DNA of 64,000 nucleotides from Peptoniphilaceae bacterium. Its GTDB lineage: Bacteria > Bacillota > Clostridia > Tissierellales > Peptoniphilaceae. A model generated the notes under the pieces. It made no database searches. It worked only from the letters and a program-made list of their open reading frames with translations, and was not told the DNA's origin. Below, piece by piece: positions 42,653-51,107 of the stretch. The stretch is taken from the NCBI GenBank assembly GCA_902363535.1, contig CABJAE010000002.1, positions 110,690-174,689 of the forward strand, given 5' to 3'. The position numbers and the translations under genes were made by a program. Within the stretch, counting starts at the first letter, position 1. Every line of letters starts with the position of its first letter.

Positions 42653-43840
42653 TTATTCACTTGCTTTTTTCTTTTGGAACTTTTGAAAACCGAGCATAAG
42701 GGCGAGGCCCACGATGTTCAGCGCCGCCGCCATGAAGAACGCGGGGCCGTAGTCCCCGGCATTGGCCTGCTTCGCCGAGGCGGCGAGGACGGGACCGATA
42801 ACCGCAGCAATGCCCACGGCGGCAAACATATAGCCGTAATTGCTGCCGTTAAAGGTGGCACCCCAGTTTTCCACGGTAATCCCCGGGAAAATACCGAGGA
42901 AGCCGCCGTAGCACAGGGCGATGAGCACGATGCCCGCCACGGAGATCACCGGCGAAAGATTTAAATACATAAGCACCATGCCCACAGTGGACACGGCAAA
43001 CATCATACTCACCACCGGGTAGCGACCGAAGCGGTCGGACATGGAGCCCCAAAAAATGCGGCCCAAGGTGTTGGAAAGGCTCACGATGGAAACCACCGCC
43101 GTAGCCATGGCTAAGGGATAGCCGATGTGTTCTTGAGAGATGGGCGAGGCGTGACCGATGATCATCATGCCGCTAATGCCGCCGATGGCATAAATTACCC
43201 ACAAAATCCAGAAGCGGCCCATGCGAAGCATTTCCGAGGGGCGCTTGTCGCCTTCGGGAATCGCCCCTTGCGCCTGCTTCTCTTTCGGTCCCACCAAAAG
43301 AAGGGACGCGGCGCAAATAATAATTAAAATGGCAATGCCCAAGTAGCGGAACGCGTGCAGCACGCCGAAGGAGCGAATCAACGCCGCCGCGATGGGCGCA
43401 AATACCACGGCACCGGAGCCGAAGCCCGCCGCATTCAGCCCGCTGGCGAGGCCCCGTTTGTCGGGAAACAAGGCCACCGTCGTCGCCGTGGTGCAGCCGT
43501 AGGCCATGCCGATTCCCGCCCCGGCCACCAAGCCGTAAGACAGGTAGAGCCAGCCCAAACTCGTCGTAAACGAAGTCAAAATAAAACCTAAACCATACAA
43601 CAAACCGCCGACGAAGGTAATCCGCCGCGGCCCCTTTTTATCCTGCAGCGGCCCGAATAAAATCATGCCGATCGGGCCCATGCCGAAAGAAATACTGAAA
43701 GCGATCGTCGCCTGCGCCGGCGTGAAACCAAACATCTCCACCAAAGGCCCTTGGAACACGCTCCACGCGTAACCGGCCCCGAGACACAAATTGATTACCA
43801 CGCAGGCGGCAAGCACCAACCAACGATTGTGCGTCTTCAT
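42653..43840 (-). CDS. OFA-type major facilitator (oxalate/formate antiporter family)
   Basis: The 395-residue protein has twelve membrane helices with the MFS loop GPLQDKKGPRRITFVGG between helices 2 and 3. It starts RWLVLAACVVINLCLGAGYAWSVFQGPLVEMFGFTPAQ, the pattern of the oxalate:formate antiporter-like (OFA) family. The mid-loop GSMSDRFGRYPVVS matches the second MFS repeat. It probably transports a small organic acid; oxalate use is not shown. I chose the ATG at 43840 (AGAGGAAG upstream). The minus-strand transcript runs toward the IS1182 element. Confidence 0.88.
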   Translation of the reverse strand: MKTHNRWLVLAACVVINLCLGAGYAWSVFQGPLVEMFGFTPAQATIAFSISFGMGPIGMILFGPLQDKKGPRRITFVGGLLYGLGFILTSFTTSLGWLYLSYGLVAGAGIGMAYGCTTATTVALFPDKRGLASGLNAAGFGSGAVVFAPIAAALIRSFGVLHAFRYLGIAILIIICAASLLLVGPKEKQAQGAIPEGDKRPSEMLRMGRFWILWVIYAIGGISGMMIIGHASPISQEHIGYPLAMATAVVSIVSLSNTLGRIFWGSMSDRFGRYPVVSMMFAVSTVGMVLMYLNLSPVISVAGIVLIALCYGGFLGIFPGITVENWGATFNGSNYGYMFAAVGIAAVIGPVLAASAKQANAGDYGPAFFMAAALNIVGLALMLGFQKFQKKKASE

Positions 43841-43956
43841 AGTCACTTCCTCTCTATGCTTGTTAAAAAAATGTGTAGTCCTCGATAGTCTAATATATTT
43901 TCTCGCGAAAGGCAAGAAAAATTAAAGGCGAGCGACGGAAAAACGACACAAAAAAA

Positions 43957-43972
43957 CGAGCCCGAAAGCTCG
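43957..43972 (-). terminator. intrinsic terminator of VOC protein gene
   Basis: The stem CGAGC/GCTCG is followed on the minus strand by seven T. It ends the 44435-43983 transcript. Confidence 0.78.
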
Positions 43973-43982
43973 CTTCATCCGC

Positions 43983-44435
43983 CTAAAGAGGCTGCATCAT
44001 CTCTAAAATAATCCCATCGGGATCTTTAAAATAAAAGGCTTTGCTTTTGCCGAAGCCTTGGTCGGTAAAATCGAATGCCACCGGAGGCGACAAACAATCC
44101 ACACCCTTTGCAAGAAGCCTTTCGTAAACGGCGTCAATGGCATCGGTATAAAAGCACAGCTCCGAAATCGAAGGCGCAAACAAATCCGGCTCCCCCTTCA
44201 CCGAAGCTTCGCCGACAAACTGAATCAGCTCCACCGGCGGCGCTTCCACATGCCGGGAACCGTTTAAATAGGCCAGCCGCACCTTGCAATTTTTCTTTTG
44301 AAACAACGCATCGGTTCCAGCCCCGGTCATGACCATTTCCCCCTGAAACTCAAGCCCGAGAACATCTCGATAAAAAGCAACGGATCGATCCAAATCAGAT
44401 ACCGTGAGGCCCACGTGATAAATTCTTCCGATCAT
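43983..44435 (-). CDS. VOC-family (glyoxalase-like) protein
   Basis: The 150-residue protein has the vicinal-oxygen-chelate fold. It starts IGRIYHVGLTVSDLDRSVAFYRDVLGLEFQGE with the first metal histidine (HVGL), and ends KSKAFYFKDPDGIILEMMQPL with the usual FKDPDGxxxE glutamate. Such enzymes act on small metabolites (lactoylglutathione lyase, methylmalonyl-CoA epimerase, dioxygenases); the reaction cannot be specified. The start at 44435 has GGGAAG upstream. Confidence 0.87.
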   Translation of the reverse strand: MIGRIYHVGLTVSDLDRSVAFYRDVLGLEFQGEMVMTGAGTDALFQKKNCKVRLAYLNGSRHVEAPPVELIQFVGEASVKGEPDLFAPSISELCFYTDAIDAVYERLLAKGVDCLSPPVAFDFTDQGFGKSKAFYFKDPDGIILEMMQPL

Positions 44436-44462
44436 CAAATCTTCCCTTCTATCCCCTTTCAA

Positions 44463-44657
44463 AAGGCAAATGCCCCAGGATTCTATTGGTTGTGTTTCTT
44501 GTAACTATACCATAATCGAAACCACAAGAAGAGGCCTGTGGAAGAAAAGCGACGTCGCGATTGTAAGGGATGGTTTCGGTCCCATTCAAAACGACCGGCC
44601 TAAAACACTGCCGACATATTAAACGCCATGGACCGCCTTTTCTTTCAACCGAAAAGT
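44463..44657. other. intergenic region with no recognised gene
   Basis: The ~195-base gap has no convincing open frame or hairpin with a T-tract. It probably holds the VOC gene promoter and the end of the lipoprotein transcript. Confidence 0.4.
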
Positions 44658-45380
44658 TTATTTCATCCCATTGCCTTCCTTTACATGGATTTTATAGATG
44701 GTTTCAAGATGGATGGGCACAGAGCTTTCCGGTTCCGCATTTTTTATTTCGCCGCCGAAATAAACCTCCACCGCCTTCCCCTCAAGGCCTTCCGTGCTGA
44801 CAAATCCGTCCTTCGCGTGATCCAAATTTTCAATCGACAGGACGATGGGTTTTGTCATTCGCTCCTTAAAATAAAACCCATCGTCCACATCCGTCACCTC
44901 GACGAGAAGGGAGTCTTCCTCCGCCTTGATGACCTTCGCCGTAAAATGGGCGACCCATTTCGGAATCCCATCGCCGTCGTTCTTGAGGTCCAAATCCTTA
45001 AATAAAATCCACCGATTATTCCGGCGAACATTCATATAGCCCTTTTCCCAAAATTGATAGCCGTAGCCTGTGCCGAAATTCGATTCATCGTCATTTACGG
45101 GCATCTTCCTTCCGTCCACGGCGGTTTTTATTTCGCCATCTGTCGTGGTGCAGGTTGCCATGGCATTTTCATAGCCCGTGTCCACGTAAACGACCCCCGC
45201 CACCTTGACCATGGGCGGATAATTGTGTTCCGCCCTTTCCTTATGCCCCGACGCCCTTTCCCTAGCATGGGCTGAGGCACTTTGCTTATCTGCATTGATG
45301 GTTTCATTTGCACCGGCCTTCGCGCAAGCGACCGATAAAACTGCGACAATGGCCATGCTAAGGAAAAGAAATCGTTTCAT
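44658..45380 (-). CDS. lipoprotein of unknown function
   Basis: The 240-residue protein has a lipoprotein signal (FLSMAIVAVLSVACAKAG, cysteine near residue 19), a charged spacer, and a beta-rich domain of about 170 residues (VAGVVYVDTGYENAMATCTTTDGEIKTAVDG ... ETIYKIHVKEG). I do not recognise the fold; duplicated beta-strand patterns suggest a ligand- or metal-binding lipoprotein. GGGAGG precedes the ATG at 45380. It lies next to the decayed end of the CRISPR array and is transcribed away from it. Confidence 0.7.
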   Translation of the reverse strand: MKRFLFLSMAIVAVLSVACAKAGANETINADKQSASAHARERASGHKERAEHNYPPMVKVAGVVYVDTGYENAMATCTTTDGEIKTAVDGRKMPVNDDESNFGTGYGYQFWEKGYMNVRRNNRWILFKDLDLKNDGDGIPKWVAHFTAKVIKAEEDSLLVEVTDVDDGFYFKERMTKPIVLSIENLDHAKDGFVSTEGLEGKAVEVYFGGEIKNAEPESSVPIHLETIYKIHVKEGNGMK

Positions 45381-45455
45381 GTGAGCCTCCCGGTTCCTGT
45401 TCAATTCTGTTCGCGTGGAGATGGGTGTTTTTTACTTGAGATAATGTAAATTTGT

Positions 45456-45965
45456 ATTTCAATCCACATGGTTGCGGGGAGTGCGACTAGACATGGACGA
45501 CGAAAAAGTATTAGACGACGTAATTTCAATCCACGCACCCACAAGGGGTGCGACTATATCAGCGTTGTGTTTATATCGCTATGACGTGCATTTCAATCCA
45601 CGCACCCGCGTGGGGTGCGACTAAGATAGCCCTTTATTAAATCACTAACAACTCTTCAAATCCCTTCTTTATATTAAATTCTTCAATATACGTTTCAACA
45701 CCTTCTTTAAATGATTCTTCTAACTCTTTTTTTGTGTTACCGCAAAAATCAATTACAGGTTCAATCCCTAGAATGTTCCCATAAAATTCTTGCTTATCTT
45801 CATAAAATTGGTATTCGCCGATAAAATTCTTGTGAACGATATAATTAACCATTTTATACCTCCTTGTAACCCAACATAACCAACATATTTTTTATAGATG
45901 TTGCACGCCCGATTCCTACCGAGCTCTTTCTATATTTCAATCCACGCACCCGCGAGGGGTGCGAC
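45456..45965 (-). CRISPR. leader-distal, decaying part of the type I-C array
   Basis: Four 32-nt repeats occur at 45456-45487, 45523-45554, 45590-45621 and 45934-45965. They carry the array's ATTTCAATCC...GTGCGAC ends (plus-strand orientation). The outermost is heavily degenerate (centre ACATGGTTGCGGGGA), the second has two changes, the third one, and the fourth is perfect, as expected for the old trailer end of an array read on the minus strand. Spacers 1 and 2 are 35 nt each; the third interval (312 nt) contains a HicB-like gene instead of a normal spacer. Confidence 0.93.
45637..45852 (-). CDS. solitary HicB-like antitoxin inside the CRISPR array
   Basis: The 71-residue protein has the HicB-family N-terminal fold: VNYIVHKNFIGEYQFYEDKQEFYGNILGIEPVIDFCGNTKKELEESFKEGVETYIEEF. 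This is the partial RNase H-like pattern in which substrate-binding strands are followed by a helix. No HicA toxin gene is next to it, and the C-terminal DNA-binding domain of longer HicB proteins is absent. GGAGGTATAAA precedes the ATG. The gene is AT-rich compared with the chromosome and lies between two CRISPR repeats (45590-45621 and 45934-45965), so it was inserted into the array. It may be an orphan antitoxin. Confidence 0.75.
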   Translation of the reverse strand: MVNYIVHKNFIGEYQFYEDKQEFYGNILGIEPVIDFCGNTKKELEESFKEGVETYIEEFNIKKGFEELLVI

Positions 45966-46231
45966 CTTCGGGAAGACCGACTACCGCCCCGGAGTATGGC
46001 TTACCACCTCTTGCGGCTACCGACTACATAACTTCTCATGCAAGAAAACCATTGATTTTATGGGCTTTTTCGGTCGTTGTGCTTGATATGGCACAACATA
46101 CCATGCACCGATTTTTCCCCCATTATGTAATGTCCAATTAGCAAATTCTTAGCAAGAATGTATCGCTCAAACCATACCCAATGTAGCGTAGGAACGCTCA
46201 TCTGTTGGCGGTTTACCAAATAGAAGACCTT
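45966..46231. other. gene-free left end of the insert
   Basis: The first ~35 bases after the repeat (45966-46000, GC-rich) may be all or part of the old spacer. The rest has only short frames and looks like the edge of degraded mobile DNA. No terminal repeat is evident. Confidence 0.4.
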
Positions 46232-46411
46232 ATGTCAAATTGTGAAAACAGAACCTATACCGTCGAAGATATTGCCAAAATGCTGAACATCGGCAGAACA
46301 TCGGCCTACAACCTTACGAAAGAGGGGCATTTCAAAACTGTCCGCATAGGCAATACAATCAGGATTTCAAAGAAGTCCTTTGATGAATGGTTAGATAAAT
46401 TAGATATATAA
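46232..46411 (+). CDS. excisionase-type helix-turn-helix protein
   Basis: The 59-residue protein is a MerR/excisionase-type DNA-binding domain: RTYTVEDIAKMLNIGRTSAYNLTKEGHFKTVRIGNTIRISKKSFDEWLDKLDI, with the recognition helix GRTSAYNLTKEG and the wing. Such proteins accompany integrative elements and their cargo genes. The ATG at 46232 lies within a frame open from 46205; no strong ribosome binding site is seen. A hairpin terminator follows at 46429. It may control excision of the insert or expression of the downstream pair. Confidence 0.8.
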   Translation: MSNCENRTYTVEDIAKMLNIGRTSAYNLTKEGHFKTVRIGNTIRISKKSFDEWLDKLDI

Positions 46412-46428
46412 CAGAATACAGACCCTCT

Positions 46429-46461
46429 ACGCCATAGGCTATTAAATTCCTATGGCGTTTT
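46429..46461. repeat. 33-bp direct repeat with perfect hairpin, left copy
   Basis: ACGCCATAGG and CCTATGGCGT pair perfectly around the loop CTATTAAATT, followed by TTTT. The same 33 bases recur at 49967-49999, so the two copies bracket the AAA+/subtilisin pair. It also acts as a terminator for the excisionase-like gene. Confidence 0.88.
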
Positions 46462-46581
46462 ATCTTTCATTATTTCTGTGTTCCATTTTTAATATATTTT
46501 TTGTTTTGGAACATTTTGATTGAATTCGCATTGAATTTGCAGTATAATTCATCTGTACCAAAATAGCATTTATGAGGTGAA

Positions 46582-47691
46582 ATGATGAACAGTGATGAAT
46601 TAGTACCAAAACTAGTACGGGCATGTTTAGATAATGACCGAAGATTAGTTGAAGAAATTTCCACTATGTTGGTTAAGTTATATAAAAAAAAGCAACCCCA
46701 TATTGCTCAGGAAATTTCTCAATCTTTAACTTACTCCCGAAATGGCGCTTCTGCTATAAGATCTGTCGATGTACAACCAGTTCCAATCGATAGAGAAACT
46801 CGCTTTACTCTTTGCAAAGCAGAAGAACCTTTAGAAATTGACCCTCCGATATTATCAACGGAAACCATGGAGGAACTAAACAATTTCATACTCGAAAGAA
46901 CAGAAATCGAGAAACTGCTTATTGAAGACATTACTCCACCCAATAGTTTACTTTTTATTGGCGAGCCGGGCGTAGGAAAAACTTATTCTGCAAAATGGCT
47001 TTCTTACAAATTAAATTTACCCTTAATAACAATGGACTTAGCTACTTCTATTTCAAGTTATCTTGGTCGCTCAGGTCAAAATATTAAACATATTTTTGAT
47101 TATGCAAAGTCGTTTCCATCAATTTTACTTTTAGATGAGATTGACGCAATTGCGAAACGCAGAGATGACGCTTCAGATTTAGGGGAATTAAAACGATTAG
47201 TTAATGTCTTACTAAAAGAATTAGAAACATGGCCAAGTCAAAGCATAATTATTGCAGCAACCAACCATCCCGATTTATTAGACAAAGCTATATGGAGACG
47301 TTTTGATCGAACAATCACATTTAAAACTCCAGAAATAGGTGAGCGCAAACTATTATTACAAAGATACTTAGGCAAATATTATGATATGCTATCGCCCAAA
47401 TCCCTTTCTTTTGCACTACAACAAACTGCCCATATTAGTGCTGCTGATATTGGCAAACTATGTACACACGTTAAAAGAAAAATTGTTTTAGCTGGGAGTA
47501 ATTCAGATTTAATTGTTTTTGAAGAATTTTGTTTGAATTCTTACGACAGCAAATTGCAAAAGATAGAACTTTGCAACTTGCTTCGAGAGGTTGATCCTTC
47601 TTTAAGCATACGCGATATATCAAAAATAACAAAGATTCCAGCAACATCTGTAAGTCGTTATTTGCAGAACGGAGGTGCATCAAATGAGTAA
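46582..47691 (+). CDS. ietA: AAA+ ATPase of an IetAS-like defence pair
   Basis: The 369-residue protein has a helical N-terminal region (1-120), then an AAA+ domain: Walker A GEPGVGKTYSAKWLS at about residue 128, Walker B ILLLDEIDAIAKRR, sensor 1 IIIAATNHPDLLD, and the arginine finger RRFDRT. The C-terminal 60 residues contain a helix-turn-helix-like stretch (SIRDISKITKIPATSVSRYLQNG). Its start overlaps none of the flanks, and its stop overlaps the protease gene by eight bases. The pairing with a subtilisin-like protease is the arrangement known as IetAS, reported as an anti-phage system and first named from Ti-plasmid incompatibility genes. The assignment rests on this gene pair and domain set, not on sequence alignment. 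Confidence 0.78.
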   Translation: MMNSDELVPKLVRACLDNDRRLVEEISTMLVKLYKKKQPHIAQEISQSLTYSRNGASAIRSVDVQPVPIDRETRFTLCKAEEPLEIDPPILSTETMEELNNFILERTEIEKLLIEDITPPNSLLFIGEPGVGKTYSAKWLSYKLNLPLITMDLATSISSYLGRSGQNIKHIFDYAKSFPSILLLDEIDAIAKRRDDASDLGELKRLVNVLLKELETWPSQSIIIAATNHPDLLDKAIWRRFDRTITFKTPEIGERKLLLQRYLGKYYDMLSPKSLSFALQQTAHISAADIGKLCTHVKRKIVLAGSNSDLIVFEEFCLNSYDSKLQKIELCNLLREVDPSLSIRDISKITKIPATSVSRYLQNGGASNE

Positions 47692-49954
47692 CAAACATCC
47701 AATTTTAGGACGCGGAGAACTATATGTAAAAGATATTGAAAAGCGTTACTATGGAGGACCGCAAAAACTCCCCCATACTTATCACGAAAATAAGCTAGCT
47801 TTAATCAAGGATATTACTTCTATTCAAGAAGAAGTCCAAAGAAATGACGAGATTTTTTTACAAGAAAAAGTCGTCTGTATCCGTATGGAACCTAAATTTG
47901 AAGCTAAATCTTATTCACCTGATATGCTTTTATCGGTGGATGGTATTACTCCTATTGGAGGACGTAAATATGTAATTTCAAAGTCTGAAGAAGGACTGGT
48001 TAAATCGAAATTATATTTTGCAAAAACCAGTGATCGGGGATTAGAAAACCTAAAATACATATTGGAGTCTGGTCAAAAAGATAACACTGTTACCTGGCAA
48101 AATCAAATTTCAACTATTCGAACAATTGATTTGCTCGACTCTACAGAAAAAATTTCAGGTTTCTCAGGTACTTGGGATAGCGGATTAGTTGAAATTGTTT
48201 TACATCCATTTATATGGAATGACGATTTTGCTATGCAACAATTCTTAACCCTTTTAGATTTAGAAGCAGATAAATACAAAATATCTGGTTATGAAAATGG
48301 TCCTTTATTTTGTGCAGCCGTATGTAATCACGAAACATTAGAACGATTGGCAAAGTTTAACCCATTAAGAACCATTCATCCTTTAGGGGAACTCAACATA
48401 CCAAATATGCGTGGCAGCTCTTTTTTTGACGCACCAGTTCCACCATTATACAAAGGAACTCCTCAAATGCGAATAGGTGTTTTTGATGGTGGTGCTGACT
48501 CGACATTACCTCACTTAAAAGATTTTGTCACCGCACATGAACTGACACCTATCACTGGACATCCAGCACTTATTGCACACGGAACTGCAGTTTGCGGTGC
48601 TGTTTTATATGGGTTGTTAAATTATAAATTATCAACTGAACAGCTTGAAACGCCGATTGTTTCTGTTGACTCATATAGAGTATTGCCACAACAGCAGACT
48701 GGAAATCCTATAGAAGATAGCGGACTGTATCCTGCAATCGATCAAATAGAACAAATCGTGCATAACCATACAGAAACTGCATTATATAATTTATCTTTCG
48801 GTCCTCGAGGTGCAATTGTTGATGATGATATTAGCCGTTTTACCTACGCATTGGATAGGCTTTCCATGCTTCCTCATTATCCACTATTTTGTGTTGCTGT
48901 TGGAAATGATGGGGATTTACCCTATCCTTTTAATAGGATACAAGCACCCGCAGACTTAGTTAATGGTTTAGGAATTGGTGCTTATACATTTGACAGAAAT
49001 GGAGAAAAAGTAAGGGCTAGTTATAGTTGCATTGGCCCTGGACGCGAAGGATGCAAAGTAAAGCCTGATGTCTTGGAATTTGGAGGATCACCAGAAAATC
49101 CAGCTGTTTTAATTAGCACTATACCAAATAAAGCAACTGTAGAATGTGGAACCAGTTTTTCCTCTCCTATTGTTACTGGTAAGCTAGGAAAAATGATGGC
49201 ATTATCTTCTGAAATCTCTCAGCACATGGCTAAAACACTACTTATTCACACAGCAGAAGATTCAGATGAATATAGCATTGAAGAAATAGGATTCGGATTC
49301 TGTGTTGATGATGTTACAAATATCCTAAACTGTGAAGACAATAAAGTTGTTGTTTTATACGAAGGAACTATAGCCCCTAAGCAAAATATACAACTCCCCA
49401 TTCTTCTCCCAGATATAAATGGACTTAAATGTAACGCTAATATAACATGGACTCTTTCAACTTTATCTGAATTAAACCCAAATGATGTTGACTCTTATAC
49501 TTGTAATTGTGTAGAAGATTATTTTTATCCGCATGATAAACATTATAATTATTTCAAAAACACAATACAGGGTAGAAAGCAAAAAGCAGCCTTTGCTGGG
49601 ACTGATGCAGAAAAAGAACTATATGATTTAGGATATAGTCGTTCCGATCTTCCAATCTCCAAACCGCCAAAGCAATTTTTGAGTGAAGATGAACTGCGAT
49701 CACAACATTTGAAATGGGATACTGTAACCAAAAAGACTATTACTATGAGAACGTCTTCTTTGAACAATCCATTTTTCATACTTCATGGAATGAACAGAGA
49801 TATTGCTGGAACTACTCCCATGAAATATTTTGTTGCCATTACAGTAGAGATTCCAAAATATCCTGGAATTTTGTATGACGATATTTTATCTCAATATCGA
49901 AATCTTGTACCAATCAATATAAAATTAGAAAATCAGATTTTCGTCGAATTATAA
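47684..49954 (+). CDS. ietS: subtilisin-like (S8) protease of an IetAS-like defence pair
   Basis: The 756-residue protein has an N-terminal region of about 260 residues without known fold. A subtilase domain follows with the catalytic triad in order: aspartate in RIGVFDGGADSTLPHL (about residue 270), histidine in IAHGTAVCGAVLYG (about 308), and serine in ECGTSFSSPIVTGKLG (about 489). A C-terminal region of about 240 residues follows. There is no signal peptide, so it acts in the cytoplasm, unlike secreted subtilisins. I chose the ATG at 47684, which has GGAGGTG nine bases upstream. With the AAA+ partner it probably senses infection and cleaves a cellular or phage protein. Confidence 0.8.
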   Translation: MSNKHPILGRGELYVKDIEKRYYGGPQKLPHTYHENKLALIKDITSIQEEVQRNDEIFLQEKVVCIRMEPKFEAKSYSPDMLLSVDGITPIGGRKYVISKSEEGLVKSKLYFAKTSDRGLENLKYILESGQKDNTVTWQNQISTIRTIDLLDSTEKISGFSGTWDSGLVEIVLHPFIWNDDFAMQQFLTLLDLEADKYKISGYENGPLFCAAVCNHETLERLAKFNPLRTIHPLGELNIPNMRGSSFFDAPVPPLYKGTPQMRIGVFDGGADSTLPHLKDFVTAHELTPITGHPALIAHGTAVCGAVLYGLLNYKLSTEQLETPIVSVDSYRVLPQQQTGNPIEDSGLYPAIDQIEQIVHNHTETALYNLSFGPRGAIVDDDISRFTYALDRLSMLPHYPLFCVAVGNDGDLPYPFNRIQAPADLVNGLGIGAYTFDRNGEKVRASYSCIGPGREGCKVKPDVLEFGGSPENPAVLISTIPNKATVECGTSFSSPIVTGKLGKMMALSSEISQHMAKTLLIHTAEDSDEYSIEEIGFGFCVDDVTNILNCEDNKVVVLYEGTIAPKQNIQLPILLPDINGLKCNANITWTLSTLSELNPNDVDSYTCNCVEDYFYPHDKHYNYFKNTIQGRKQKAAFAGTDAEKELYDLGYSRSDLPISKPPKQFLSEDELRSQHLKWDTVTKKTITMRTSSLNNPFFILHGMNRDIAGTTPMKYFVAITVEIPKYPGILYDDILSQYRNLVPINIKLENQIFVEL

Positions 49955-49966
49955 ACTTTATAAAAA

Positions 49967-49999
49967 ACGCCATAGGCTATTAAATTCCTATGGCGTTTT
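49967..49999. repeat. 33-bp direct repeat with perfect hairpin, right copy
   Basis: This is identical to 46429-46461. The hairpin is followed here by seven T, so it is a strong terminator of the protease gene. The exact duplication at both ends of the gene pair is unusual for a terminator. Confidence 0.88.
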
Positions 50000-50005
50000 T
50001 TTATA

Positions 50006-51092
50006 CCTTGAATTTACAATCTAAGTGCAACAAAAAATGATTCACCGTTTTCTGGTAAAATTATGTCGACAAAAACCAATCAACCAGGAGGAACGATGAA
50101 TCATTATTCTCATTTTACACTAAAAGATCGTGAGTTGCTAAAGCATTATATGGACATCGGCTTAAACCAATCTGAAATAGCTACAAAGTTAGGACGCAAC
50201 AAATCGTCAATTTGCCGTGAGTTAAAGAGAAATTCTTTACAAGGAAGTTACTTGCCTTGCGATGCGCAGGTACTTTATACCACTAGAAGAAAAGAATGTC
50301 GTCCTCGAAAGAAGTTAGACGATGACGTCCTCTTCCTAAAAGTAAAGTCGTTATTTTTAGAGCACCAATGGTCTCCGGAACAGATCGCTGCCCGCTTAAA
50401 ATACGAAGGGAGTGTTTATAGCATTAGCTTCTCCACGATTTATCGAGCCATTTATTCCGGCCTTTTTGACGAACCGAATCTGTCGAGGGGCAATAGAGGA
50501 TGTATTAGAAAATTAAGACATCGCGGAAAAACAAGGCATACAAAATCCTATGAAGAAAGACGCGGTAAAATTCCAATCACCAATCCCATATCCGAACGAC
50601 TGGATGCAACTGAAAAAAGAGAGCGCTTGGGCGACTGGGAGGCGGATACGGTGGCAGGTAAAACCGGCAGGGCATGCCTACTCACATTGACTGACAGGAA
50701 AAGTCGCTACCTTCTTTGCCAGAAAATTCCAAAGAAGACTGCCCAATGTGTTAAGCAGGCTATGATTGAACTGTTGAAGGATGAACCCCTTCAAAGCATT
50801 ACTCCCGATAGAGGAAAAGAATTTTCAAAGCATCCTGAGATATCACAGCAACTGTCTCTAGTTGAATTCTATTTCCCGCTGCCTCGTCATCCATGGCAAC
50901 GAGGGACCAATGAAAATACAAATGGACTATTAAGAGAGTACTTTCCAAAAACAAAAGATATTGACCAATCAGATAGCTACATTGAAGCGAAAATAGAAGA
51001 GATCAATCGTCGACCACGTAAATGTTTAAACTGGAAAACGCCTTATGAGGTTTATCATTCAGTGGAGTTGCACTTGACTTGACAATTCAAGG
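50006..51092 (+). mobile_element. IS30-family insertion sequence
   Basis: The 1087-bp element has ~26-bp imperfect inverted repeats: CCTTGAATT...AAGTGCAAC at the left (50006) and its reverse complement at the right (ending 51092). One transposase gene fills it. The flanking bases do not form an obvious target duplication. It abuts the 33-bp hairpin repeat on the left and lies 15 bases from the first CRISPR repeat on the right. Confidence 0.87.
50096..51082 (+). CDS. IS30-family transposase
   Basis: The 328-residue transposase has the N-terminal HTH typical of IS30 (LNQSEIATKLGRNKSSICRELKRNS) and the DDE integrase core (LGDWEADTVAGKTGRACLLTLTDRKSRY, SITPDRGKEFSKHPEI, FPLPRHPWQRGTNENTNGLLREYFPK), with catalytic D, D and E visible. 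I chose the ATG at 50096 (AGGAGG upstream). The frame is intact. Confidence 0.92.
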   Translation: MNHYSHFTLKDRELLKHYMDIGLNQSEIATKLGRNKSSICRELKRNSLQGSYLPCDAQVLYTTRRKECRPRKKLDDDVLFLKVKSLFLEHQWSPEQIAARLKYEGSVYSISFSTIYRAIYSGLFDEPNLSRGNRGCIRKLRHRGKTRHTKSYEERRGKIPITNPISERLDATEKRERLGDWEADTVAGKTGRACLLTLTDRKSRYLLCQKIPKKTAQCVKQAMIELLKDEPLQSITPDRGKEFSKHPEISQQLSLVEFYFPLPRHPWQRGTNENTNGLLREYFPKTKDIDQSDSYIEAKIEEINRRPRKCLNWKTPYEVYHSVELHLT

Positions 51093-51107
51093 CGCAAAAA
51101 AGGGATC

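Larger units (their letters stand above)
45966..51107. mobile_element. 5.1-kb AT-rich insert splitting the CRISPR array
   Basis: Between perfect repeats at 45934-45965 and 51108-51139 lie 5.1 kb that cannot be a spacer: a stretch with no recognised gene, an excisionase-like protein, an AAA+/subtilisin gene pair and an IS30 element. Codon use is clearly AT-rich (TTA, ATT, AAT favoured) compared with the GC-rich flanks, pointing to recent acquisition. About 15 bases (51093-51107) remain between the IS30 end and the next repeat, so the insertion point probably lay inside a spacer. No integrase gene is visible, so the mode of entry is unknown. Confidence 0.75.

Noticed and set aside
50003..51095. 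Target-site duplication around the IS30 element
   Set aside because: The bases next to the two ends (ATA and CGC) do not match, so no duplication can be claimed.
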